NCBI GenBank assembly: GCA_947472735.1
Contig: CANJBY010000016.1
Span: forward strand, 1 to 38,215
Length of the DNA: 38,215 nt
From: Sphingomonadaceae bacterium
GTDB taxonomy: Bacteria > Pseudomonadota > Alphaproteobacteria > Sphingomonadales > Sphingomonadaceae
Reading direction: 5' to 3'
The position numbers and the translations under genes are program-made. A model generated the notes under the pieces. It did not search any database and was not told the origin of the DNA. It saw only the letters and a program-made list of their open reading frames with translations. Below, piece after piece: positions 16,541 through 24,952 of this stretch. Position 1 is the stretch's first letter; every line of letters begins with the position of its first letter.

Positions 16541-17637
16541 CCATGCGCAACAACCAGGGCCTCGCCCGCAGCACTGATCGCGATCCACGCGAAGGCCACA
16601 GCGCCGAGATCATCGATCTCGCGACCCGCAATGTCCTGCCCGTGGTGTCCCAGCGAAAGCCACGGTCCGAGGCACTGACGCTGATTACCGGCATTGCCGT
16701 GGTCGCCGCGCTCGGCGGGGTGACCTTGTGGAGCCTCGACAGCGTTCGCAACGCGCCCCGGCAAGCCACGGGTCCCAACGTGGTCATGCCGCCCGCCAAG
16801 GACGGACCTCAGATCGAACCGCCGCGCGGAATTCCGGGCAATCAGGCACCGAATGTGCTGATGCCTCCGATAGCCGGAGCGCCCTTGCCGGGCATGGCGC
16901 CGGCGCCTCTGGCCGGGCCGGCGGCCAATCCCCTTACCGCGCCGGCAGTGGTGTTCGATGCGAGTAACTTCCCCAGCCTTGGCGAGACAGCGATGGCGGT
17001 TCCCGGCGGGCCTCCCGGTTCGGGCAACGGCAATGACGATTTCGCCGCACGGCTTGGCGCCGGTCCGGGCAGCGCTGCTGCTGTCGCCGAACCCGGGCTT
17101 AACCCAAAGACCACGGTCAGCCAGGGCACCTTGATCCCGGCGGTGCTGGAAACCGCAATCAACACCGATGTCCCGGGCTATGTCCGCGCTGTGGTCTCGG
17201 CCGATGTGCGCAGCTTTGACGGCAGCCGGATCCTCGTGCCCCGGTCATCACGCCTGATCGGTCAATACAAAAGCGGGCTGCAGGCCGGCCAGAAGCGGGC
17301 CTATGTGATCTGGACCCGATTGATCCGCCCCGATGGCGTGACGGTCAACATAGGCTCGCCGGCGGTGAGCTTCAGTGGCGAGACCGGGCTTGGCGGCAAG
17401 GTCAACACCCATTTCTTCGAACGCTTCGGCTCGGCCATGTTGCTTTCCGTGGTCGGTGGGCTGTCGGCGATTGGTGGCAATGCCGGGGTTGTGATTGCCA
17501 GTGGCGGCCAGTCCGCGGCCGCAGCGGCGGTCGGCCAGAGCGGCCAGATCGGGCCGACGGTGAAAGTCCGCCAGGGCGAGCCGATCCGCGTCTTCACCGC
17601 ACGCGATCTCGATTTTTCCAAAGTCAGCGCCGAGTGA
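16537..17637 (+). CDS. virB10: VirB10/TrbI-like core-complex protein
   Basis: A 366-residue VirB10 family protein that spans the envelope. It has a cytoplasmic N-terminus, one transmembrane helix (about residues 46-67) and a Pro/Gly/Ala-rich periplasmic linker (about 70-190). A C-terminal beta-barrel domain begins near K-T-T-V-S-Q-G-T-L-I-P-A-V and includes the family's F-D-G-S-R-I-L-V-P-R-x-S-R-L-I-G-Q-Y segment. GTG at 16537 gives the 4-nt GTGA overlap seen across this operon. The ATG two codons on (16543) has better spacing from GGAG and is a serious alternative. Confidence 0.93.
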   Translation: MTMRNNQGLARSTDRDPREGHSAEIIDLATRNVLPVVSQRKPRSEALTLITGIAVVAALGGVTLWSLDSVRNAPRQATGPNVVMPPAKDGPQIEPPRGIPGNQAPNVLMPPIAGAPLPGMAPAPLAGPAANPLTAPAVVFDASNFPSLGETAMAVPGGPPGSGNGNDDFAARLGAGPGSAAAVAEPGLNPKTTVSQGTLIPAVLETAINTDVPGYVRAVVSADVRSFDGSRILVPRSSRLIGQYKSGLQAGQKRAYVIWTRLIRPDGVTVNIGSPAVSFSGETGLGGKVNTHFFERFGSAMLLSVVGGLSAIGGNAGVVIASGGQSAAAAAVGQSGQIGPTVKVRQGEPIRVFTARDLDFSKVSAE

Positions 17638-18644
17638 GCGAACCTGCCGCCTCGCTGCACGATCTCGAGGCGGAATTCGCCCCGGTTCTGCGCGAGCGGA
17701 GCGTCTATCTGGACGCCTACCTCCAGCCCTTCGCCAAATGGCTGGAGCGCGAGACCGTAACCGAAATTCTGGTCAATCGCCCGGGAGAGCTGTGGGTAGA
17801 GGACGCGTCGTGGACCGGGATGATGCGCATCCCAGCACCCGACGTGGACGACCGTCTGCTGCAGCGTCTGGCCGAACAGGTCGCGCGGATCAGCCATCAG
17901 GGCATCAATCGGGAACACCCGCTGCTCGCCGCCACTCTGCCTGATGGCGCGCGAATCCAGCTTTGCGGCCCGCCGGCTACCCGCCGGCATTGGACTATGG
18001 CGATCCGGCGTCACCGGATGCTCGACCTTTCGCTTGATGCCTATGACACGGGCCCGATTCAGGAACGCCGTGAAGCGCCCATGCCGGACCCGCAGCAGGG
18101 GCCAATCGCTTATTTGCGCGAAGCCATCGCCAGGCGGCGCACTGTGCTCATTTCCGGCGGCACCTCAACAGGCAAGACCACCTTCCTCAACGCCATGTTG
18201 CGCGAGATACCGGCTGACGAGCGTGTGATCCTAGTCGAGGATACGGCTGAGCTGCAAATTCCGGGCGCGAACGGTGTCGGCTTGCTCGCGGTAAAAGGTG
18301 AACTTGGCGAAGCGCGCGTCACTGCGGACGATCTGGTGCAGGCGGCACTGCGGCTGCGACCGGATCGGATCGTGGTCGGAGAACTTCGCGGCCGCGAGGT
18401 GCTGAGCTTCCTGCGGGCAATCAACACCGGGCACCCCGGCTCATTCTCTACCGTCCATGCCAACACGCCGCGCGGCGCGCTGGAGCAGATCGCGCTGATG
18501 GCGATGCAGGCCGATATCGGCCTGACCCGAAGCGAAACGATCGAATATGCCGCTTCGGTGATCGACGTGGTTGTTCAGCTGGAACGCATCGACGGCAAAC
18601 GGGGCATCGCCAGCATTCTCGAGACACGCATGCTGCTCGCGTAA
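17634..18644 (+). CDS. virB11: VirB11-like secretion ATPase
   Basis: A 336-residue hexameric traffic ATPase. Walker A is G175-G-T-S-T-G-K-T182. The Asp box (V-I-L-V-E-D-T-A-E-L) and the Walker B-like region G-E-L-R-G-R-E follow, then the His box with T-G-H-P-G-S-F-S-T-V-H-A-N-T. It is predicted to sit on the cytoplasmic face and drive pilus assembly and substrate transfer with VirB4. Translation starts at GTG overlapping the virB10 stop (GTGA). It is the last gene of the operon and is followed 3 nt later by a terminator hairpin. No virD4 follows. Confidence 0.95.
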   Translation: MSEPAASLHDLEAEFAPVLRERSVYLDAYLQPFAKWLERETVTEILVNRPGELWVEDASWTGMMRIPAPDVDDRLLQRLAEQVARISHQGINREHPLLAATLPDGARIQLCGPPATRRHWTMAIRRHRMLDLSLDAYDTGPIQERREAPMPDPQQGPIAYLREAIARRRTVLISGGTSTGKTTFLNAMLREIPADERVILVEDTAELQIPGANGVGLLAVKGELGEARVTADDLVQAALRLRPDRIVVGELRGREVLSFLRAINTGHPGSFSTVHANTPRGALEQIALMAMQADIGLTRSETIEYAASVIDVVVQLERIDGKRGIASILETRMLLA

Positions 18645-18646
18645 AC

Positions 18647-18683
18647 CTGCTTGCGGCGACCGACAACCGGTCACCGCAAGCAG
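18647..18683. terminator. Bidirectional hairpin terminator between virB11 and the receptor pseudogene
   Basis: CTGCTTGCGG pairs perfectly with CCGCAAGCAG. After one mismatch GACCG pairs with CGGTC, leaving a loop of about five bases. It sits between two convergent genes and starts 3 nt after the virB11 stop. There is no long T-run on either side, but the stem is strong. Confidence 0.75.
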
Positions 18684-18692
18684 CTTCCCTCA

Positions 18693-21600
18693 TTACATCT
18701 CGAACTTCACGCCCACCACGAAACGCCGGCCGAGCACGTCGAACATCGCGGCGTTGTGCTGCGTGGTCGCGGCAGACAAGTTGGTCCAATACGGCGTCAG
18801 CGGCGGATCGCGGTCAAACAGGTTGGTGACCGATCCGAACAGTTCGACTTCGGTCCCTGCCACCGGAAACTTGTAGCCGATCCGCGTGTCCATGTAGAAC
18901 GCCGAGGCGACGCGGTTGTCGACCAGCGTCGTGGCGGTGTTGGGCGGCGTATTCTCCATCTTGCCGGGCGCAATGTAGCGCGCCTGGAGGAAGAGCGAGA
19001 ACGGCCCGTTGCTGTAAGTCACATTGCCCGTGTACTTGAACTTGGGCAACGCATAGGCCGTGCCTGTCGACTGCTCGATGCCGGTCTGACCCGCCCGGTT
19101 GATCTTGGCCGATCCAGCCAGGAACTGCGAGTTTTCGAAAAGCCAGCTGCCGAAGCTGCGGGCGGACAGGGATTCATCGCCGCCAAACAGATGAAGCCCG
19201 GTCTGGTAGCCGACCTCCATGTCGACCCCGCGGATCACCGCCTCGTTGACGTTCACCGCTGCGGCCCCGACCAGCAGCAGGCTCTTGTCCGGGTTGCGGC
19301 TGATCAGCGTGCAGATGTCGGCCGCGCCGGCGAAGCAGCTGTTGAGCACCTGCTGCGGCGTCAACTGCGAGATCATGTCCGCGATCTTGATGCGGTAGTA
19401 GTCCAGCGAGACCGACAGACCCGGAATGATGTCGGGCCGGGCAACCGCGCCGATGGTCAGCGTATCCGCCCGCTCCGGGAGCACCGCCGGGTTGCCACCG
19501 GTGTAAGTCGTCACGGTGATCGGCGTGTTCGGAGTGGCCGAGAACGGATCGGTCACCGAAGCGGAGCCGCCCGTGCGATCGTAACGCTCGGCCAGGTTCG
19601 CGGCACGCACGTCGCGCGAGCGGGTCACGCGGAAGCGCAGGCCCTCGGCAGGAGCATATTCGGCGCCGAACTTCCACGCCCAGACACCGCCGGAAAGCGT
19701 GTAGTGGGCGTAACGGCCCGCGCCGGTCAGCGTCAGATCCTGGCCGAACTTCGAGTCCTTGAGCACGGGCAGTTCGAATTCCGAAAACACTTCGGAAACC
19801 TCGATCGCGCCCTTGGTGTTCGAGACCTTGGAGAACTGTACGCCGACGGTGTTGTTGCAATCCGGCTGGCTGACGCCGCGAATGCCCCACAGCTGACCTG
19901 AGGTAACACCCGGTGTGAGCACTTCGTTGCCGCACAGCACCGGGTGGCCAATCTGGGTGCCAAGGACATTGTGATTGGATGACTGATTGGTCGAATCACG
20001 GACGATCTGCCGCACCGATTCCCGGCGCCACGATCCACCCACGGCGAGCTTCATCGCGCCTGCACCGAATACGTCGGCAACATCGCCATCGGCCGTGAAC
20101 GAAGCCACGTGCTGGCGCATGCGGGTGAGCGTCTGCTTGGCCTCCATCGAGGTGTAGCTGTCCGTTGCACCCGAGGCGAACCCGTCATCCGAGAAGTACA
20201 GCGGCGTGCTGATCTGCTGGCCGGGTTCGAAGCCGGTGATCCAGTCAACCGCAGCGGCCGAAGCGTTGTTGCGACCGAACAGATTGATCGGAACGCAACC
20301 GCTGAACGGGTTGGGATTGGCCGTGGTGCCGCCGAATTGCGGCAGCGAGGTGCGGCAGACGATCTTGCCCGATGAGTCGGCCACGGCGTCGACTGCCGCG
20401 AAGATCCGGTCCACGCGCAGGCCGACCTGATAGCCTTTCCGGTAGCTGGTGCCGTACTGGTAATAGGCATCCGCCTTCCAGCCGCCGAGAAAGCCGTCGT
20501 TGTCGAAGTCGAAGGTGAAGCCGGCCGTTGCCGAATTCATCGTGCTGTCGTCTTCGAGTGTCATCTTTCCGCGCCAGTCGGCGAGGCTGCCCATCCGGCG
20601 CAGGTTGAACGACGCGATGTTGTTCGTCGCCATGGTATTCTTGATCGCGGTCGGCAGGTAGGCATTGTCCGCAAAGATCGTGATGCCGGTCGGCACGCCC
20701 TGCAGCGAGCCCGCGGGCGTGTTGTAGCGGAACGAATGGTTATGCCCGCGGATGTACTGCGCGAAAACCTAGAGGTTGTCGGTCACTTCGTAGTCAGCAT
20801 AGGCGAAGGCGCTGTCGCGCTTGAAATCGGGGTAGAGCGTGGTGAGTTCGGCGCCCATGTCGTCGCCGCTGCCGCCATTGGTGATCGACTGGCGCGCGCC
20901 GGCCGTACCCGTTCCTCCCGCAAACAGCGAGCCGTTGACGAAGTTGTAAGTCGATCCGTCCGGCCTGAACGCGATCCCGTTAAGCAGCGGGCTGGGAGAG
21001 AAGATCAGGCCATCAAGCGTCGCCGTGCGCGGGACCACGTTGGGTACCCGCGTCAAGCGGCCGCCCTGTGTCGCATCGGTGACCGTGCCCCATGCCTTGT
21101 ACCAGTCCCGCCCATCATAATTGTGGACGCCGTCTTGCTGGAAGCGCTCGTACGAAAGCAGCACGTGCCCGCGCTCGCCGAGCTTCATCCCGAAGGAGGC
21201 CGAGGCCTGGTAATTCTTGCTGTCGCTACGCGTGGTCATCCCGCCCTGGAGCGAGGCGCGCAAGCCCGTAAAGTCGGTATCGAGCTTGAAGTTGGTGACG
21301 CCGGCCACCGCATCGGTGCCGTAAGCGGCCGACGCGCCGCCGGTGACCGTTTCCACGCTTTTGGGAATACCGTGATATCCACGCCGCCGTAGATCGTCGA
21401 CGAGATGATACGGCGGCCGTTGAGCAGCGTCAGGGTCCGGTTCGGGCCGATCCCGCGCAAGTCGAGGTTACCGTTGCCGCCGCGGGTGAACCACGAGACC
21501 GGCGCGTTGGGTGTCAGGCTGTTGAAGAACTGCGGCAGCTGCGTGATGCCTTCGACCAGGTTACCCGGCGACATCGCCTGCAATTCGCCCGCGGAAACCG

Positions 21601-21805
21601 CGGTAACGGGCTGGGGCGTGTCCATGCCCGAGCGGCGCAGCAGCGATCCCGTTACAATGATTTCCGAGCCCGGAGCCTCCGCTTCGTCGACCGGCGCTTC
21701 CTGCGCCATGGCGGGCAGCGACAGGAGTGCCGCAATGCTGGTGCTGGCCGCCAGCGTGTAACGAAGGCCCCTGGAAAGGCGCTGAGTGCGTGCCTGACTG
21801 TTCAT
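18693..21805 (-). pseudogene. TonB-dependent receptor, broken by a frameshift and an in-frame amber codon
   Basis: Read across its breaks this is a receptor of about 1,040 residues. It has a signal peptide (ending A-M-A), a TonB box (E-I-I-V-T-G-S), a plug domain (L-L-N-G-R-R-I-I-S-S-T-I-Y-G-G-V-D) and a long beta-barrel ending in the aromatic-rich C-terminus F-V-V-G-V-K-F-E-M. Lesion 1 is near 21358-21368: V-F-P is followed directly by K-S-V-E-T-V-T-G-G in another reading frame, with about four residues of the usual spacer missing, so a small out-of-frame deletion is likely. Lesion 2 is a TAG at 20769-20771 within V-T-D-N-L-stop-V-F-A-Q-Y, where CAG would restore the frame. The protein should import a substrate of the adjacent sulfatase. 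Either the gene is dead or the sequence has errors. Confidence 0.9.
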
Positions 21806-21834
21806 GATGTACTCCCTGTTTTTGTTTTTGAAGT

Positions 21835-23256
21835 TTAAGGCTTGATGCCGAAGTGATCGGCGAGCTCGGCGCCGCTGTGGCCGAATGTTGACGAGGCGGG
21901 ATCAAGGGGCAGCATGGTTGCGTCCCAGGCCTTCCAGGCGGAAACCAGCTCTGCGAACTTGTCCGGATAACGATTCTTGAGGTTGCCGCGCTCGAGCGGG
22001 TCGGCTTCGACGTCGAACAGGAACTCGTTTCCGGCGATCGATAGGTACTTCCACTTGCCTCGCCGAACGGCCCGCTGGGCGAGATTCTTGTAGCGCCAAT
22101 AGAGCGAGCGCTCTGGCAGCGGTGCGCCCGCCAGCGCGGGGCGGAGATCCAGGCCGTCCAAGGGATAGGCCGGATCGGCGCTGCCTCCGGCTGCGGCGAG
22201 GAAAGTCGGCAACCAGTCCATCGACATGATCTGCGCGTCGCTGGTCGATCCCGGCCTGGTCAGGCCCGGCCAGCGGACGATGGCCGGAATACGCAGCCCA
22301 CCTTCGAGCAGCTCGGTCTTCTTGCCGGTGAACGGCCAGGTATCGGAGAAACGCTCGCCACCGTTATCGCTGGTGAAGACGACCACCGTGTTTTCGCGCT
22401 GCCCGCTCTTGGTAAGCGCAGCGAGAATCCGGCCGATCTGGTAGACCATCGCCGCATAGGTGGCCTGCGTACCGCCGTCGTAATGCATCGCCGCTGTCGG
22501 ACTGGTGAGCTTGCCCAGGCGCGCGGATTCGGCCTGATCATCAGGCCCTTCCCAAGGCCAGTGCGGCGCGGTGAAGTGCAGGCTGATGAGCCAGGGCTTC
22601 TTCGCCTTGCCGTGGCGCTGCATCGTTTCGATGGTGCGGTCCGCGAGCAGATCGGTCATGTAGCCGACTTGCTGGATCGGGGTGTCTCCGTCCCACAGAT
22701 CGGCGCGACCGGCATAGTCGTGGGAGAAATAGTCGATCCCGCCGCCGCGCAGGCCCCAGAACTCGTCATAACCGCTTTGCAGCGGGCCATAATCAGGCAG
22801 TGAACCGAGATGCCACTTGCCGAGCAGGCTGGTCGCATAGCCCTGCTTGCGCAGCAGTGATGCGATGGTCGGATGCTGGGCCGGCAGCCCGACCGGACGC
22901 TGGCCGAGTGGCTCCTCCAGTCCGATCGGCAGCCGGTACTGATAGCGCCCGGTCGCCAGCGCCACGCGCGTGGCGGTGCAGACGGCGCTGTTGGCATAGG
23001 CCGTGGTGAAAAGCATGCCTTGCCGCGCCAGACCATCAAGCACAGGCGTGCGATAGTCGCGTCGGCCGTAACAGGAGAGATCCGCCACGCCCATGTCATC
23101 GGCCATGATGAACAAGAAATTGAGCGGTCCGGGACGCGCCTTGGCATTAGCTGGCAAAGCCGCACTGAGTGCCACCGCCGCCGTCCCCGCCATCAGCGCC
23201 CGGCGGTTCACGGAAAAACTGTGTGCATTGCTCGAGTCGCTTCCAGACATCGGCAT
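21835..23256 (-). CDS. Sulfatase (arylsulfatase family), Tat-exported
   Basis: A 473-residue type I sulfatase. A Tat-like signal lies at residues about 14-38, with N-R-R-A-L-M followed by a hydrophobic stretch ending A-N-A. The calcium-binding D53-D54 follows I-M-A. The active-site motif is C93-T-A-T-R97, then L-A-T-G-R-Y-Q-Y-R, so the cysteine to be converted to formylglycine is present but the usual proline is alanine. The G-K-W-H-L-G and T-S-D-N-G-G motifs are intact. It removes sulfate esters in the periplasm; the substrate is unknown. It lies 29 nt upstream of the receptor pseudogene in the same direction and is divergent from a LysR regulator. An ATG two codons further on (23250) is an alternative start with good spacing from GGGAGA. 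Confidence 0.93.
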   Translation of the reverse strand: MPMSGSDSSNAHSFSVNRRALMAGTAAVALSAALPANAKARPGPLNFLFIMADDMGVADLSCYGRRDYRTPVLDGLARQGMLFTTAYANSAVCTATRVALATGRYQYRLPIGLEEPLGQRPVGLPAQHPTIASLLRKQGYATSLLGKWHLGSLPDYGPLQSGYDEFWGLRGGGIDYFSHDYAGRADLWDGDTPIQQVGYMTDLLADRTIETMQRHGKAKKPWLISLHFTAPHWPWEGPDDQAESARLGKLTSPTAAMHYDGGTQATYAAMVYQIGRILAALTKSGQRENTVVVFTSDNGGERFSDTWPFTGKKTELLEGGLRIPAIVRWPGLTRPGSTSDAQIMSMDWLPTFLAAAGGSADPAYPLDGLDLRPALAGAPLPERSLYWRYKNLAQRAVRRGKWKYLSIAGNEFLFDVEADPLERGNLKNRYPDKFAELVSAWKAWDATMLPLDPASSTFGHSGAELADHFGIKP

Positions 23257-23322
23257 CTTCTCCCTTATCCGGGCCTCTTGGGGGCAAGCAGGTCAACCTT
23301 CAAAGACAGAAGTAGCTATTCT

Positions 23323-23344
23323 TATATAGCCATTATGCTATATA
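23323..23344. promoter_or_regulatory. Perfect inverted repeat, probable LysR operator
   Basis: TATATAGC, a 6-nt spacer, and GCTATATA form a perfect 8+8 inverted repeat in the 106-nt gap between the divergent sulfatase and LysR genes. It contains the T-N11-A pattern of LysR-type binding sites. It ends 18 nt before the LysR start, where it would suit autorepression and control of the sulfatase. The stretch is strikingly AT-rich for this genome, so it probably also overlaps promoter elements. Confidence 0.65.
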
Positions 23345-23362
23345 TCACGGACGGAGATCGCC

Positions 23363-24241
23363 ATGTCAGACTTACTCGGCCCGCTTCACAATATTACCGG
23401 CGCACAATTGCGAGCTTTCCTGGCCGTGGCAGAGAACGGCGGTTTCAACGGCGCTGCAGAAGCGTTGGACGTTGCACAGCCGACGGTCAGCAAGGCGATC
23501 CGGGCGCTTGAGGCCAAAACCGGGCCGTTATTCGAGCGTCGGCGTGGGTCCTCAGTCAAGCTTAACGACGCCGGACAAGTGCTGGAACAGATGGCGCCGC
23601 AGATGATCCACCGCCTTGTGCAGCTGCGCCGCCGCCTCGACGCCGTACGCGGCAGCACAGTGAGCCTGCGGGTCTGCACCGGCGATTATCTCCACCCATT
23701 GCTGGCCGCTCAGATCGAAGCCTTTCACGAAGAGCAATCGCTGGTGCGGGTCCGGCTGGAACATTCGCCTTCCCTTCCGCGGGCGCTGCAACATCTCCGG
23801 CTTGGATCGGTAGATGCCGTCTTCATCACGGAATACGTGCGCCCGCTCGACGTGCCCGATCGCTTCGTCGCGCCGGGCATTATGGGCTATTACGAGACCG
23901 TCGAGCTAGCCCACGGAGCAACGCAGGCAACCCGGCCCGAGATTCGCGTCGCCACCCTCGCCCACCGCCGCCGCGGCGAGCGCGAGTTTCTGGAGTCCCA
24001 GGAAAACCCGCGCCTAGGCGACACGATCTTTGCGCCCGATTATCGCACCTTGGTCCGCATGTGCCTTGATGGGTTGGGCTATGCCCAGATGTTCGGATCC
24101 GACGCCAGCGAAGGCTTGGCATCGGGACGATTACGCGCGCTACCCGGAACGGAAACGCAATGCTTCCGCACCTGCCATTTTCTTGGCGACGACCCACTCC
24201 TGTTTGCTTTCGCAGATCGCATCATGCGCGCCCTTGATTAG
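23363..24241 (+). CDS. LysR-family transcriptional regulator
   Basis: A 292-residue LysR-type regulator. The winged helix-turn-helix covers residues about 12-70, with L-R-A-F-L-A-V-A-E-N-G-G-F-N-G-A-A and V-A-Q-P-T-V-S-K-A-I-R-A-L-E. The effector-binding domain follows from about residue 95. A GGAG lies 8 nt before the ATG. It is divergent from the sulfatase and receptor unit and very likely controls it, binding the inverted repeat at 23323-23344. The inducer is unknown. Confidence 0.93.
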   Translation: MSDLLGPLHNITGAQLRAFLAVAENGGFNGAAEALDVAQPTVSKAIRALEAKTGPLFERRRGSSVKLNDAGQVLEQMAPQMIHRLVQLRRRLDAVRGSTVSLRVCTGDYLHPLLAAQIEAFHEEQSLVRVRLEHSPSLPRALQHLRLGSVDAVFITEYVRPLDVPDRFVAPGIMGYYETVELAHGATQATRPEIRVATLAHRRRGEREFLESQENPRLGDTIFAPDYRTLVRMCLDGLGYAQMFGSDASEGLASGRLRALPGTETQCFRTCHFLGDDPLLFAFADRIMRALD

Positions 24242-24271
24242 GCTGGTGGCGTTTCACGCCAGAACCTGCGG

Positions 24272-24952
24272 CTAATCACCAATGCGGCGCAGGGCCAGCT
24301 GGATCGAGTCCCACTCACGCACAAACTGCCCGCCGGCTTTCTGCCTGGCGAGTGCGAAGACGGCTAGTGCCAAGGCGTCGGCCCGGATCGAGCGATACTT
24401 GCGATACTTGCCACGCAGGAACAGGTCGGCCAGCGGGCTCGCCAGTTGGGCGGCCAGCTCCGCCGGGCGGCGTTCCGTTCGACTACCGCGCAACAAGCCG
24501 GGGCGCAGGACATCAAGCCGGCGCAAGCGCAGTCTCATCAATCCGCGCTCCATCTCGCCCTTTGTACGCAAGTAGAAGTTCTTCGAATCCGTGTCCGCGC
24601 CGGCCGAGGAAATGACGATCATGTGTTCGATCCCCGCATCGCGGGCAGCCTGTCCGCAAGCGATCACGAGATCGCGGTCGACCGCCGCAAAGGCTGACTG
24701 ATCGCCGTTTTCGCGCTTGATCGTGGTACCGAGCGCGCAAACCAGCACCTTGGCACGGGAAGCGGCGATGGCATCGGCCCAGCCCTCCACCGGAGCAAGC
24801 AGCATCTCCATCCGGGCACCCGGCGGCAATTGCATCTCGTGCCGCGCCACGCCGACGATCCGCACATCCTGACGATGCACCGCCTGCTCGATCATGGTGC
24901 GTCCGACCAGCCCGGTCGCCCCGACCAGACAGATGCGGATTGGATTAGACAT
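24272..24952 (-). CDS. NAD(P)-binding oxidoreductase, atypical SDR/NmrA-like
   Basis: A 226-residue single-domain Rossmann protein. The N-terminus has I-C-L-V-G-A-T-G-L-V-G (residues about 6-16), the nucleotide-binding motif of atypical SDRs. H-M-I-V-I-S-S-A-G-A-D follows near the middle, and L-R-P-G-L-L-R-G marks the usual C-terminal strand. It resembles HTATIP2/NmrA-type reductases; the substrate is unknown. The ATG at 24952 overlaps the end of the dGTPase-like gene by 8 nt. The LysR gene is convergent, with only a 5-bp hairpin (24247-24261) between them. Confidence 0.85.
   Translation of the reverse strand: MSNPIRICLVGATGLVGRTMIEQAVHRQDVRIVGVARHEMQLPPGARMEMLLAPVEGWADAIAASRAKVLVCALGTTIKRENGDQSAFAAVDRDLVIACGQAARDAGIEHMIVISSAGADTDSKNFYLRTKGEMERGLMRLRLRRLDVLRPGLLRGSRTERRPAELAAQLASPLADLFLRGKYRKYRSIRADALALAVFALARQKAGGQFVREWDSIQLALRRIGD

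Noticed and set aside
10934..18644. An integrative conjugative element.
   Set aside because: No relaxase, coupling protein, integrase, partition genes or flanking repeats were seen in the window, so only a secretion operon is claimed.
18693..21805. Programmed frameshifting or amber readthrough in the receptor gene.
   Set aside because: No slippery site with a downstream structure was recognised, residues appear to be missing at the frame change, and a second unrelated lesion is present; inactivation or error is simpler.
24247..24261. Hairpin TGGCG-N5-CGCCA between the convergent LysR and reductase genes as a terminator.
   Set aside because: The stem is only 5 bp with no T-run, too weak to call.
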